64,000 bases of DNA from Ensifer adhaerens (GTDB taxonomy: Bacteria > Pseudomonadota > Alphaproteobacteria > Rhizobiales > Rhizobiaceae). A program made the translations under genes and the position numbers. The stretch spans positions 2,480,001 through 2,544,000 of the forward strand of contig NZ_CP015880.1 of NCBI RefSeq assembly GCF_000697965.2. Reading direction: 5' to 3'. The notes under the pieces were generated by a model. That model did not search any database. It worked only from the letters and a program-made list of their open reading frames with translations, and was not told where the DNA came from. Below are positions 18,083-27,005 of the stretch, in pieces (the stretch's first letter is position 1; every line of letters starts with the position of its first letter).

Positions 18083-18220
18083 CCGGACGAAACCGGCCAA
18101 CCACCATCATTTCTTAAAATCGCCTTTCGCCGGGTGTACACTCTCGGGCTACAGGTTGCGCGCCCTTGGCCGCGCTCAAGCGGCTTGCGGGCAGCGACCA
18201 TTGCTAGCGGAGGAGCGGCT

Positions 18221-18433
18221 ATGGAAAAAACCCACGTCCGCGAACTGGCGGACGAATATCTGCGTCTTGGCGGTCACCGTCGCGTCGTCATCGATGATAA
18301 CGAAACATCGGTCAGAAGCTGGGAAGACGAGCCGCCGGAAGCCGAAAAATTCTGGCTCACCGAAGTGGAGACATTGTCGCCGGCAGCCCAGCGCGAAGTG
18401 CAATTGATGCTGCGGACGATCAACCGCATGTAG
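18221..18433 (+). CDS. small conserved hypothetical protein (70 residues)
   Basis: Start ATG at 18221 is preceded by GCGGAGGAGCGGCT, a strong ribosome binding site. The product is acidic and hydrophilic (RVVIDDNETSVRSWEDEPPEAEKFW), with a helical C-terminus (LSPAAQREVQLMLRTINRM) and no signal peptide. No family recognised. It stands alone between the MaoC pair and apt. Confidence 0.65.
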   Translation: MEKTHVRELADEYLRLGGHRRVVIDDNETSVRSWEDEPPEAEKFWLTEVETLSPAAQREVQLMLRTINRM

Positions 18434-18479
18434 GCCTAAGGAAGGGCGCGGTTCTCCGCACCCATCCCGCAACGACCGA

Positions 18480-19025
18480 TCAGTGGCCCTCGAACTCGAT
18501 CAGCGTGCGGACATTGACGCCGAGCGCTTCGAGTTTCTTGCGGCCGCCGAGTTCAGGCAGGTCGATGACGAAACAGGCGGCGACGATCTCGGCGCCCATC
18601 TGCTTCAAGAGCTTGGTGGCCGCTTCCGCCGTGCCGCCGGTCGCGATCAGGTCGTCGACCAGGATCACCTTTTCGCCTGGCTGGATCGCATCCTTGTGCA
18701 TCTCCATCTCGTCGACGCCGTATTCCAGGCTGTAGGCGATGCGCACGGTGTCGTGCGGCAACTTGCCCTTCTTGCGGATCGGCACGAAGCCCGACGAGAG
18801 CTGATGCGCGATCGCGCCACCGAGGATGAAGCCACGCGCCTCGATGCCGGCGATCTTATCGATCTTGGTGCCGGCATAGGGATGCACCAGTTCGTCGATC
18901 GCGCGGCGGAAGGCGCGCGGATTGCCGAGCAACGTGGTGATATCGCGAAACATCACGCCCGGCTTCGGATAGTCAGGAATGTTCCGGATGGCGGCAATCA
19001 GTTCCGATTGAACGGTGGAGGTCAT
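18480..19025 (-). CDS. apt: adenine phosphoribosyltransferase
   Basis: A 181-residue enzyme of purine salvage (adenine plus PRPP to AMP). It shows the Apt N-terminus [34 protein letters not shown] and the PRPP loop [19 protein letters not shown] 19025 is chosen; the in-frame TTG at 19031 would add two residues. Confidence 0.97.
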   Translation of the reverse strand: MTSTVQSELIAAIRNIPDYPKPGVMFRDITTLLGNPRAFRRAIDELVHPYAGTKIDKIAGIEARGFILGGAIAHQLSSGFVPIRKKGKLPHDTVRIAYSLEYGVDEMEMHKDAIQPGEKVILVDDLIATGGTAEAATKLLKQMGAEIVAACFVIDLPELGGRKKLEALGVNVRTLIEFEGH

Positions 19026-19219
19026 GGGCAAAAGGGCCTTTGCGTCTCTTGTTACCGCAAACCCATAACACCATCGGCCCGCTTGTCTATAACGGTTTCT
19101 TGTCGCGCGTTCGGTGGGAACAATTGGCCGTGCCGGGGGTTGATGCTACTCTGACCGTGCGGTCGCCCGACCGGCGCGCCGCGCTCTCGCATCAAACTTA
19201 CACAGGGAAGGAAGCAACC

Positions 19220-19405
19220 ATGCGCCTGTTTGAATGCGGTTCCCTCGTCCCGGGTTGCGAATGGCACACCCGAGCCGACAACGATGCCGAAATCGTGCGC
19301 CGCGTCGTCGACCACATGCGTGAAACGCATGGCGAGACCGTCATCCGCGAAAACATGATCGACAACATCAAGGCCCGGATCACCGACGAGTCCAAGGCGG
19401 CCTAG
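19220..19405 (+). CDS. DUF1059 family small protein
   Basis: A 61-residue protein with the family pattern MRLFECGSLVPGCEWHTRADNDAEIVRRVVDHMRETHG. GGAAGGAAG upstream supports the ATG at 19220. The function is unknown; the conserved Cys, Cys and His suggest metal binding (inference). A short tandem repeat begins over its last codons. Confidence 0.85.
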   Translation: MRLFECGSLVPGCEWHTRADNDAEIVRRVVDHMRETHGETVIRENMIDNIKARITDESKAA

Positions 19406-19450
19406 CCGTCCGGCCAAGGCGGCTTAAGCCGTCCGGCCAAGGCGGCCTGA
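19392..19450. repeat. short tandem duplication with palindrome at the 3' end of the DUF1059 gene
   Basis: A 22-23 bp unit starting CCAAGGCGGC and ending GCCGTCCGG occurs at 19392-19413 and 19414-19436, with a partial third copy from 19437. The second copy holds the 12-bp palindrome CGGCTTAAGCCG. It lies between convergent genes and may serve as a shared transcript end. It looks like a recent slippage duplication. Confidence 0.7.
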
Positions 19451-20710
19451 TCAGGACGGCTGCACCATGGCTTCGAGCCGGGCGACGAGGTTTGCCCGGT
19501 CGAGATTGAAGTTGCGCTCGATCCAGAGATTTTCGAGTTCGCCGAGGATTTCCCCCACACGCGGGCCGGCCGGCACGCCGGCCTTCAGCACGTCACCGCC
19601 ATTCAGCGGGAAGCTTGGCCGCTTGAAGGCCTCGGCCCGTGCCAGGAGCCGCCGCAGCGAAGCGGTCTCGGACAAAAACGCCGGGTCGCCTTCCGACTTG
19701 CGCCGCGCTGTTGAGAGCGCCAGTCGCAGTCTTACGACGATCCCTTCCACGCCATGACGATAGAGCAACCGATCGAATGCCGTGTCGACGATCGTCGCCG
19801 GGACCGCAGGCGCCTTCGCCCAGCGGCTGAAATAGGCAGCCTCCGCCTTCGAGACACGCAGACGCTCTGCCATCGCCTCCAGACGCTCCTCATCCGGCGG
19901 CACGATCGCGGAAAGGCGCAGAAGCGGGTCCGGCTTCCAGCCGAAGGCCCGCTCGGCGGCAACGAGTTCCGGGATTGCGTCGATGCCCCATTTCTCGGTT
20001 TCCGGCAGGATTTCGGTGAGCACGCCGGCCTGGCGCATCCAGAGCAGCGCGCGGCCGGGATCATCGGCCGAAAGCAATTTCTTCGTTTCCGCCCAGACCC
20101 GCTCGGCCGAAAGCGTTGCAAGCTTCGAGCGCGCACGGGCACAGGCACGCAAGCCGTCGGCATCCGGCCGGCCGCGGCCGTAATGGGCGAAGAAGCGGAA
20201 GAAGCGCAGGATGCGCAGATAGTCCTCGGCGACACGCTCGCTGGCATCGCCGATGAAGCGCAGCGTCCGCGTTTCGATGTCGGCGAGCCCCCCGACATCG
20301 TCGAAGACGTCGCCGCGGTCGTTGGCGTAGAGTGCGTTGATGGTGAAGTCCCGCCGCTCGGCATCGGCCTTCCAGTCGGTGCCGAAGGCCACTTCCGCAC
20401 GGCGGCCATCGGTCGCAACGTCACGGCGAAGCGTCGTGACCTCATAGGGCGTGCCGTCGATGACGAGCGTCACCGTGCCATGGTCGATGCCGGTCGGCAC
20501 CACCTTGATGCCGGCCGCCTTCGCCCGCTCGGCGACTTCGTCGGGGCGCCAGGTGGTCGCCATGTCGATATCGCCGGCCGGCAAGCCCATCAAGCTGTTG
20601 CGCACTGCGCCACCGACAACCCGGACTTCGCCGCCGTCGACATTGAACACATCGAAAACGCGACGCAGAGAAGGCGTCGAGAACCAGCCTTCGCCAGCAA
20701 CCGAGGTCAT
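19451..20710 (-). CDS. cca: CCA tRNA nucleotidyltransferase / poly(A) polymerase family
   Basis: A 419-residue class II nucleotidyltransferase. It has VVGGAVRNSLMGLPAGDIDMATTW (active-site GGxVRD-like and DxD), TTLRRDV and DWKADAERRDFTINALY. It adds or repairs the 3' CCA of tRNA; a poly(A) polymerase role cannot be excluded from sequence. Its ATG overlaps the NUDIX stop by 4 bp, making it the third gene of a DUF1285-nudL-cca operon. Confidence 0.95.
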   Translation of the reverse strand: MTSVAGEGWFSTPSLRRVFDVFNVDGGEVRVVGGAVRNSLMGLPAGDIDMATTWRPDEVAERAKAAGIKVVPTGIDHGTVTLVIDGTPYEVTTLRRDVATDGRRAEVAFGTDWKADAERRDFTINALYANDRGDVFDDVGGLADIETRTLRFIGDASERVAEDYLRILRFFRFFAHYGRGRPDADGLRACARARSKLATLSAERVWAETKKLLSADDPGRALLWMRQAGVLTEILPETEKWGIDAIPELVAAERAFGWKPDPLLRLSAIVPPDEERLEAMAERLRVSKAEAAYFSRWAKAPAVPATIVDTAFDRLLYRHGVEGIVVRLRLALSTARRKSEGDPAFLSETASLRRLLARAEAFKRPSFPLNGGDVLKAGVPAGPRVGEILGELENLWIERNFNLDRANLVARLEAMVQPS

Positions 20711-21339
20711 GCATAAAGCCTTTCATAGAGCATGCGCAGAATTCCGGCGGTGATACCCCAGATGTTGCGGCCGCCATAGGGCATCCGGTAGAAATGCCGT
20801 TCCTCGCCCTGCCAGTGGCCACTGCCGCGATCGTGATTGCCGGGGTTCATCAGGAACGACAGCGGCACCTCGAAGACGCTTTCGACCTCTTCCGGGTTGG
20901 GCACGAGCTCGAAACCCGGCTTGACCACCGCCAGCACCGGGGTGATGCGGAAACCGGACATGGCCATGTAATGCGGAAGCCGGCCAATGGTTTCGACGAA
21001 GCGCGGATCGAGCCCGATCTCTTCCTGCGCCTCGCGCAGCGCCGCCACTTCGACCGACCGGTCTTCGGGGTCCACGGCACCGCCCGGAAAGGCGACCTGG
21101 CCGGAATGCTTGCGCAGGCTGGTGGTGCGCTGCGTCAAGATAACCGTCGCATCGTCGCCATCATCAACAACAGGCACCAGGACCGCGGCATCCTTGAGCT
21201 TCAGCGTCTCCAGATAGGGCACGATGCCCGGATTGAGCAGGAAGTCGCCGTGCTCGCGCCAGGAGGTCTCGATCGGCCCACCCATCTGGGTCAGCGCCCG
21301 ACGACGAAACTCGTCGGCTGAGAAGGGATGCGCATTCAT
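20707..21339 (-). CDS. nudL: CoA pyrophosphatase, NUDIX family
   Basis: A 210-residue protein. The Nudix box is GGAVDPEDRSVEVAALREAQEEIGL, preceded by the CoA-hydrolase signature LRKHSGQVAFPGG. It likely cleaves CoA and derivatives to 3',5'-ADP and phosphopantetheine. It has 4-bp overlaps with both neighbours (DUF1285 upstream, cca downstream). Confidence 0.93.
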   Translation of the reverse strand: MNAHPFSADEFRRRALTQMGGPIETSWREHGDFLLNPGIVPYLETLKLKDAAVLVPVVDDGDDATVILTQRTTSLRKHSGQVAFPGGAVDPEDRSVEVAALREAQEEIGLDPRFVETIGRLPHYMAMSGFRITPVLAVVKPGFELVPNPEEVESVFEVPLSFLMNPGNHDRGSGHWQGEERHFYRMPYGGRNIWGITAGILRMLYERLYA

Positions 21340-21959
21340 CGGGAAAGCGCTTCCAACTCGGCTGCCGGCATGATCGGGAAGACCGCACCGCCCGAGCGCA
21401 CGCAGAACATCTCGGTGCCGTCGATCGCAACCGTCTCGCCGAGCTCGACGATGTCATACATGACCGGCCGCGACACCAGGGCTTCCAGCCGCCCTCGCAC
21501 ATGCAGGTAAGGCTTCAGCTCGCGGTTCTCGCCATGTATGACGAAGCGGAGCGGATGCTCCGGCCCGGCTTCGACCACGTCGCCGACATTGGTGCGGAAG
21601 GTCAGGACCTGCCCCTCCTCCCCCTCGGTCACGCTCATCTCGACGGCGACAAAGGGCGCATCGACGATGCGGATGCCGACCTTTTCCACAGGCGTGACGA
21701 GATAGGTGCGCCCATCCTCGTCCTTGCGCAAAACGGTGGAAAACAGCCGCACCAAGGGCTGCCGGCCAATCGGCGTGCCCAGATAGAACCAGGTTCCGTC
21801 GGCGCGGATCTCCATGTCGATGTCACCGCAAAACGGCGGATTCCAGCGGTCCACCGGTGGCAGGCCGCGCGCTTTTTCGCCGGTCTGCCCGGCGGCACGC
21901 GCAATCAGGGCCGCCAGTCCGGCCGCATCGCCGGTTTGCTGAATTTCGGCTTCTGCCAT
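21336..21959 (-). CDS. DUF1285 family protein
   Basis: A 207-residue protein with the family segments PPVDRWNPPFCGDIDMEI, GTWFYLGTPIGRQPLVRLFSTVLR and EKVGIRIVDAPFVAVEM. The function is unknown. It is first in the operon with nudL and cca (ATGA overlap). The frame is open far upstream, but homology and a GGACGGA site support ATG 21959. Confidence 0.92.
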   Translation of the reverse strand: MAEAEIQQTGDAAGLAALIARAAGQTGEKARGLPPVDRWNPPFCGDIDMEIRADGTWFYLGTPIGRQPLVRLFSTVLRKDEDGRTYLVTPVEKVGIRIVDAPFVAVEMSVTEGEEGQVLTFRTNVGDVVEAGPEHPLRFVIHGENRELKPYLHVRGRLEALVSRPVMYDIVELGETVAIDGTEMFCVRSGGAVFPIMPAAELEALSR

Positions 21960-22232
21960 TGTTCCGTCCCGTTTGACCTCGATTTTGCATCGAGACCTTT
22001 GATATCTCACGAGATAGTGCGTCGGCGCCGACTTGTCAGCCGTCCGGCAGGGTCTAAATTGGATTTTGGCGACTGAAATCCAGGCTACCGCATGATTCCT
22101 TGTATCGGGATCGATCCAAGGACAGGCGTCATGCGGCGGCTCAATATTACAGCGAGCCTGGCGCGCTCTATAAGGACGCGCGGCGCTGTAGGAGCGATTC
22201 GGTTTAACAACGGGCGACCGGGGAGTATGACC

Positions 22233-23246
22233 ATGAGTGTGATGAAGGGCGCGGCTGACGCGATCGACGAGAAGGCGATTGTCGCTGCGGCCGAAAGTGC
22301 GCTGGGCGAAATCGCCCGGGTGCGTGCGGAAGTCGGCAAAGTCATCTTCGGCCAGGAAAGCGTCGTCGAGCAGACCCTGCTCGCGGTCCTCTCCGGCGGT
22401 CACGCGCTGCTCGTCGGCGTTCCCGGCCTTGCCAAGACGAAGCTCGTCGCCACGCTCGGCACCGTGCTGGGGCTCGATTCCAGCCGCGTACAGTTCACGC
22501 CCGACCTGATGCCCTCGGATATTCTCGGTTCCGAAGTGATGGACCAGGACGGGGCCGGCCATCGCTCGTTCCGCTTCATTCCCGGCCCCATCTTCACGCA
22601 GTTGCTGATGGCCGACGAAATCAACCGCGCCTCGCCGCGCACCCAATCGGCACTGTTGCAGGCCATGCAGGAGTACCACATCACGGTTGCCGGCGCCCGC
22701 AAGGACCTGCCGGCGCCCTTCCATGTGCTCGCGACCCAAAACCCCCTTGAGCAGGAAGGCACCTATCCCCTGCCCGAGGCGCAGCTCGACCGCTTCCTGA
22801 TGCAGGTCGACGTCGGCTATCCGGACCTCACGGCCGAGCGGCAGATCCTGCTCGAAACCACAGGTGTCGGCGAAGCGACCGCCCACCCGGTCATCGATGC
22901 CGCCCGGCTGCTGCAGATCCAGAGCCTCATCCGCCAGATGCCGGTCGGCGAGAAGGTGGTCGACGCGATCCTTTCGCTGGTGCGCTCCGCCCGTCCGGGC
23001 AACGGTAATGCTGCGACCGACAAGAACGTCGCCTGGGGGCCAGGCCCGCGCGCCGGCCAGGCGCTGATGCTCTGCGCCCGTGCCCGCGCGCTCTACGACG
23101 GCCGTCTGGCGCCTTCGATCGACGATATCCTGGCGCTGGCCGAACCGGTGCTTCAGCACCGCATGGCGCTGACCTTCGCCGCCCGCGCCGAAGGCATGAC
23201 CGTGCGCGACGTCGTCGCCGATCTGGTGAAGCAGGCCAGAGGCTGA
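22233..23246 (+). CDS. MoxR-family AAA+ ATPase
   Basis: About 337 residues. Walker A GVPGLAKTKL, Walker B LLMADEINRASPRTQSALLQAMQE, sensor-1 ATQNPLEQEGTYPLPEAQLDRF and the MoxR C-terminal lid are intact. MoxR proteins act as chaperones for VWA-domain partners; the next three genes encode DUF58 and membrane/VWA-like proteins, so they should form one complex. GGGGAG at 22219-22224 suits ATG 22233; ATG 22227 is also in frame. Divergent from DUF1285 across about 270 bp. Confidence 0.95.
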   Translation: MSVMKGAADAIDEKAIVAAAESALGEIARVRAEVGKVIFGQESVVEQTLLAVLSGGHALLVGVPGLAKTKLVATLGTVLGLDSSRVQFTPDLMPSDILGSEVMDQDGAGHRSFRFIPGPIFTQLLMADEINRASPRTQSALLQAMQEYHITVAGARKDLPAPFHVLATQNPLEQEGTYPLPEAQLDRFLMQVDVGYPDLTAERQILLETTGVGEATAHPVIDAARLLQIQSLIRQMPVGEKVVDAILSLVRSARPGNGNAATDKNVAWGPGPRAGQALMLCARARALYDGRLAPSIDDILALAEPVLQHRMALTFAARAEGMTVRDVVADLVKQARG

Positions 23247-23249
23247 CGC

Positions 23250-24170
23250 ATGGCCACCGTCGGGCACATAGTCTCGCGTACTCCCGCCAGTGAAGTGCTT
23301 TCACGAGCGCAGCAGCGCGCCATGCTCGTACCCGATTGCCTGGTCGAGGCGCGACGGATCGCCAACACCGTAATTTCCGGCTGGCATGGCCGGCGCAAGC
23401 GCGGCATCGGCGAGAATTTCTGGCAGTTCCGGCCCTATTCGGACGGCGAGAGCATGTCGCGCATCGACTGGCGGCGTTCTGCCCGTGACGACCATACCTA
23501 CGTGCGCGACCGCGAATGGGAAGCCGCCCACACCATCTGGCTGTGGGCCGATCTTTCGCCGTCGATGATGTACAAGTCGAAGCTCGGCACCGTGTCCAAG
23601 GAGAGCCGTGCGCTGGTACTGATGCTGGCGCTCGCCGAAATCCTCGCGCGCTCGGGCGAGCGCATCGGCTGCCCGGGCATCATGGAGCCGGTCTCGGCGC
23701 GCAACGCCGCCGAACGGCTGGCGACCGCCATCATGCTGAGCCCACTTGCCGAGGGCCTGCCGGAAACCGGAATGATCCGCAGCGCCAGCGACCTCGTGCT
23801 GATCGGCGATTTTCTCGATCCTGCCGAAAAGATCATGGACCGCCTCGGCCCGCTGGCCAGACGCGGCCTGCGCGGCCATGTGGTCGAGATCGCCGACCCG
23901 GCCGAAGAAGTGTTTCCCTATTCCGGCCGGACCGAATTCACCGACCCGGAGACCGGCGAGAAGCTGACCGCCGGCCGCGCCGAAGTGCTGCGTGAAGACT
24001 ATCAGCGCGCCTATATTGGCCGCCGCGACACGCTGGGCGTGACGCTGCGCCATCTCGGCTGGACCTTCACCCCGCACAAGACCGACCGGCCCGCCTCCGA
24101 GGCGCTCGTCGCCGTGCACACCTATCTCTCCGGCATGCCGGGACGCGCGACCCACGGAGGCCAGCTATGA
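23250..24170 (+). CDS. DUF58 domain protein (MoxR partner)
   Basis: A 306-residue protein. The DUF58 core RKRGIGENFWQFRPYSDGESMSRIDWRRSARDDHTYVRDREWE is complete, followed by a VWA-like region with WLWADLSPSMM (MIDAS-like DxSxS). It starts 3 bp after moxR and overlaps the next gene by 4 bp, so it is in the same operon. Confidence 0.94.
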   Translation: MATVGHIVSRTPASEVLSRAQQRAMLVPDCLVEARRIANTVISGWHGRRKRGIGENFWQFRPYSDGESMSRIDWRRSARDDHTYVRDREWEAAHTIWLWADLSPSMMYKSKLGTVSKESRALVLMLALAEILARSGERIGCPGIMEPVSARNAAERLATAIMLSPLAEGLPETGMIRSASDLVLIGDFLDPAEKIMDRLGPLARRGLRGHVVEIADPAEEVFPYSGRTEFTDPETGEKLTAGRAEVLREDYQRAYIGRRDTLGVTLRHLGWTFTPHKTDRPASEALVAVHTYLSGMPGRATHGGQL

Positions 24171-26995
24171 GCGGCCTCGCCTTCCTCTTCACCAATCCGG
24201 CCATCCTTGCCGCCCTGGTTGCCCTGCCGGTCATCTGGTGGCTGCTGCGCATGACGCCGCCAAGGCCGTCGGCCGAAGTCTTCCCGCCGCTGCGCATCCT
24301 CGCGTCGGTGATGAAGCGTGAGGAGACCCCGGCGCAAAGCCCGTGGTGGCTGACGCTGTTGCGCATGCTGATGGCCGCCGCCCTTATCCTTGCGATCGCC
24401 GATCCGGTGATCAACCCGCGGCAGAACACGCTTTCGTCAGCCGGTCCGCTTGCCCTCGTCATCGACAATAGCTGGGCGACGGTCTCCGACTGGAACCAGC
24501 GGGTCGAAGCCGCCGGTGCGCTGATCGACGACGCGGAAGCCAAGGAGCTTCCCGTTTCGATCGTCTTTACCACCGACCGCCAGCACGACGCGACGCCCGC
24601 TTCCGCCGCCGCGGCGCGCGACCGCCTGGCCGCCGCCCAGCCGCAACCGCTGCCGGCCGACCGAGAGCGGGCACTCGCTGCCATAAAGGCCGCGCTTGCC
24701 GGCTCTCCGCCCGGCACCCTCGCCTTCCTCAGCGACGGCATCGAAGCGTCGAATGGCGGGACGATGCAGCAGATCGCAGAGCTCGGCGCTACGAATGTCC
24801 GCCGGGTCGAGGGCAATGCGGAAAGCGCCATCGCGCTAACGGCAGCGACCAACGAAAACGACGGAATGCGGGTTACCGCCTCGCGCCTGCCGCTCGGCGA
24901 GCCACGCGCCTATTACGTGCTTGCCCGTGACATTCGCGGCACGGCGATCGCCGAGGGCGAGCTTCGCTTCGCGACGGGCGCCACGACGGCGGATGCCTTG
25001 CTGAAGGCGCCCTTCGAGCTGCGCAACGACTTCGCACGTCTGACGATCGAGGGCCAGGCGACGGCCGGCGGCCTGCACTTGCTCGATGACGGCAACCGCC
25101 GCCGCCGGGTCGCGCTGCTCAGCGGCGAGGTTCATCAGTCGCAGCCGCTGCTTTCGCCGCTCTACTACATCAAGCGCGCGCTCGAGCCGCATGCCGACCT
25201 GATCGAACCCCGCGAAGAGGCGGTCGGGAAGGCAATCGCCGAGCTTCTGGCGCAAAATCCGTCGATCCTCGTCATGGCCGACGTCGGCCGTCTGCCGGAC
25301 GAAAGCTACCCGCTGGTCACACGCTGGCTGGAAAATGGCGGCATGCTGGTGCGCTTCGCCGGCCCGAGGCTCGCCGGCGCGCCCGCCGACGACCCGCTCG
25401 TACCGGTCGTGCTCCGGCAGGGCGAGCGTACGCTCGACGGCGCGCTTTCCTGGTCGGAACCGCAGCCGCTTGCCGACTATCCGTCCTCGAGCCCCTTTGC
25501 CGGACTGGAACGCCCGCGTGACGTGCTGGTAAAGCGCCAGGTGCTGGCGCAACCGACACCCGATCTCACGGAGCGGACCTGGGCCAACCTCGCCGACGGC
25601 ACACCGCTGGTGACGACCGCCGAGCGCGGCCGCGGCCGCATCGTGCTCTTCCACGTGAGCGCCGATCCGAACTGGTCGAACCTGCCGATCTCCGGCTCGT
25701 TCGTCGACATGCTGCGCCGCTCCATCCAGCTGTCGCGCGCCGGCGGCGTTGCCGGCGATCAGCCAAGCAAGGCACAGACGTTGCCCCCCTATCGCCTGGT
25801 GAGCGCCCGCGGCGAACTGACCGGCGACACCGGCAGCGCTCGACCGCTCGAAATCGCACCCGGCATCGCGCCCACCGTTTCCGCCGACACCCCCCCCGGC
25901 CTCTACGGCTCGGAGGAAGGTTTCGTCGCCAACAATCTGCTGCCTGACGGCGGCAAGCTCACCCCGATTACAGGCAATCTCGTCGGAGCGCGGGCCGAAG
26001 GACTGGAGGGCGCCCGGCCCTTCTCGATCCGACCCTACCTCTTCGGGCTGGCGCTGGCGCTCTTCGTCCTCGATACGCTGATCGTTCTCTACATGGCCGG
26101 CGGTCTCGCCGGGCTGCGCCGGCGCGCAGGCCGCGGCGCCGCGACCGCGGCACTGGTCGCAACCCTTGGCCTTGCGACGCTCGGCCTTGTAGCCGCTCTC
26201 GCCCCGGCGATCGCACATGCGCAGGACAGCCAGCCGAGCGACGAGCAGACGCTGCAGCGGCTGGACACGACCCATCTCGCCTACGTCATCACCGGCGAGC
26301 AGGAGGTCGACCGCCTCTCCGAACAGGGCCTCATCGGCCTCAGCAACTATCTGACCTACCGGACGGCGCTCGAACCAGGAGCGCCCGTCGGCGTCGACCT
26401 CGAACAGGACGAACTGGCCTTCTATCCGATCATCTACTGGCCGGTTTCGGCCACCGCCCCGATGCCGAGCAGCCGGGTCATGAGCCGGATCGACGCCTAT
26501 ATGCGCAACGGCGGCACCGTGCTCTTCGACACGCGCGACCAGTTTTCCTCGCTGACACCGTCGGACGCCGGCGACAGTCCCAACGTGCAGCGCCTGCAGG
26601 CGATGCTGAGCGGGCTCGACATTCCGCCGCTGGAGCCGGTGCCCTCCGACCACGTGCTGACGAAGGCCTTCTATCTGCTTTCGAACTTCCCCGGGCGCTA
26701 TGCGGAAAGCCAGCTCTGGGTCGAGGCCGCCCCCAATGACGACGAAGACCGCAGCAATCGCCCCGTGCGCGGCGGCGACGGCGTCACGCCGATCATGATC
26801 ACCGGCAACGATTTTGCCGGTGCCTGGGCCGTGGACGTCAATGGCGCACCGCTCCTGCCGACAGTGCCGCCGGACGAGATGCAGCGCGAATATGCCTACC
26901 GCGCCGGCGTCAACATCATGATGTATATGCTGACGGGCAACTACAAGGCCGATCAGGTTCACGTGCCGGACCTTCTGCAAAGGCTTGGACAGTGA
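24167..26995 (+). CDS. large membrane protein: BatA-like N-terminus, VWA-like region, C-terminal DUF4159
   Basis: A 942-residue protein. N-terminal BatA-like membrane helices (LAFLFTNPAILAALVALPVIWWLLRM and a second span) precede a VWA-like periplasmic region (LALVIDNSWATVSDW). Two further hydrophobic helices occur near residues 620-690. The C-terminal DUF4159 domain (THLAYVITGEQEVDRLSEQGL, FYPIIYWPVSA, GGTVLFDTRD) ends the protein. It is the central membrane component of the MoxR operon, probably acting in envelope protein maturation (inference). Confidence 0.92.
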   Translation: MSGLAFLFTNPAILAALVALPVIWWLLRMTPPRPSAEVFPPLRILASVMKREETPAQSPWWLTLLRMLMAAALILAIADPVINPRQNTLSSAGPLALVIDNSWATVSDWNQRVEAAGALIDDAEAKELPVSIVFTTDRQHDATPASAAAARDRLAAAQPQPLPADRERALAAIKAALAGSPPGTLAFLSDGIEASNGGTMQQIAELGATNVRRVEGNAESAIALTAATNENDGMRVTASRLPLGEPRAYYVLARDIRGTAIAEGELRFATGATTADALLKAPFELRNDFARLTIEGQATAGGLHLLDDGNRRRRVALLSGEVHQSQPLLSPLYYIKRALEPHADLIEPREEAVGKAIAELLAQNPSILVMADVGRLPDESYPLVTRWLENGGMLVRFAGPRLAGAPADDPLVPVVLRQGERTLDGALSWSEPQPLADYPSSSPFAGLERPRDVLVKRQVLAQPTPDLTERTWANLADGTPLVTTAERGRGRIVLFHVSADPNWSNLPISGSFVDMLRRSIQLSRAGGVAGDQPSKAQTLPPYRLVSARGELTGDTGSARPLEIAPGIAPTVSADTPPGLYGSEEGFVANNLLPDGGKLTPITGNLVGARAEGLEGARPFSIRPYLFGLALALFVLDTLIVLYMAGGLAGLRRRAGRGAATAALVATLGLATLGLVAALAPAIAHAQDSQPSDEQTLQRLDTTHLAYVITGEQEVDRLSEQGLIGLSNYLTYRTALEPGAPVGVDLEQDELAFYPIIYWPVSATAPMPSSRVMSRIDAYMRNGGTVLFDTRDQFSSLTPSDAGDSPNVQRLQAMLSGLDIPPLEPVPSDHVLTKAFYLLSNFPGRYAESQLWVEAAPNDDEDRSNRPVRGGDGVTPIMITGNDFAGAWAVDVNGAPLLPTVPPDEMQREYAYRAGVNIMMYMLTGNYKADQVHVPDLLQRLGQ

Positions 26996-27005
26996 GGGCC
27001 GATCG

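Noticed and set aside
22092..22232. Longer MoxR start
   Set aside because: The extra 47 residues are basic, unlike the family N-terminus, and the ribosome site is at 22219-22224.
24836..26980. 714-codon open frame opposite DUF4159
   Set aside because: Same reason: antisense to a well-supported gene in an operon, no start signal or family pattern.
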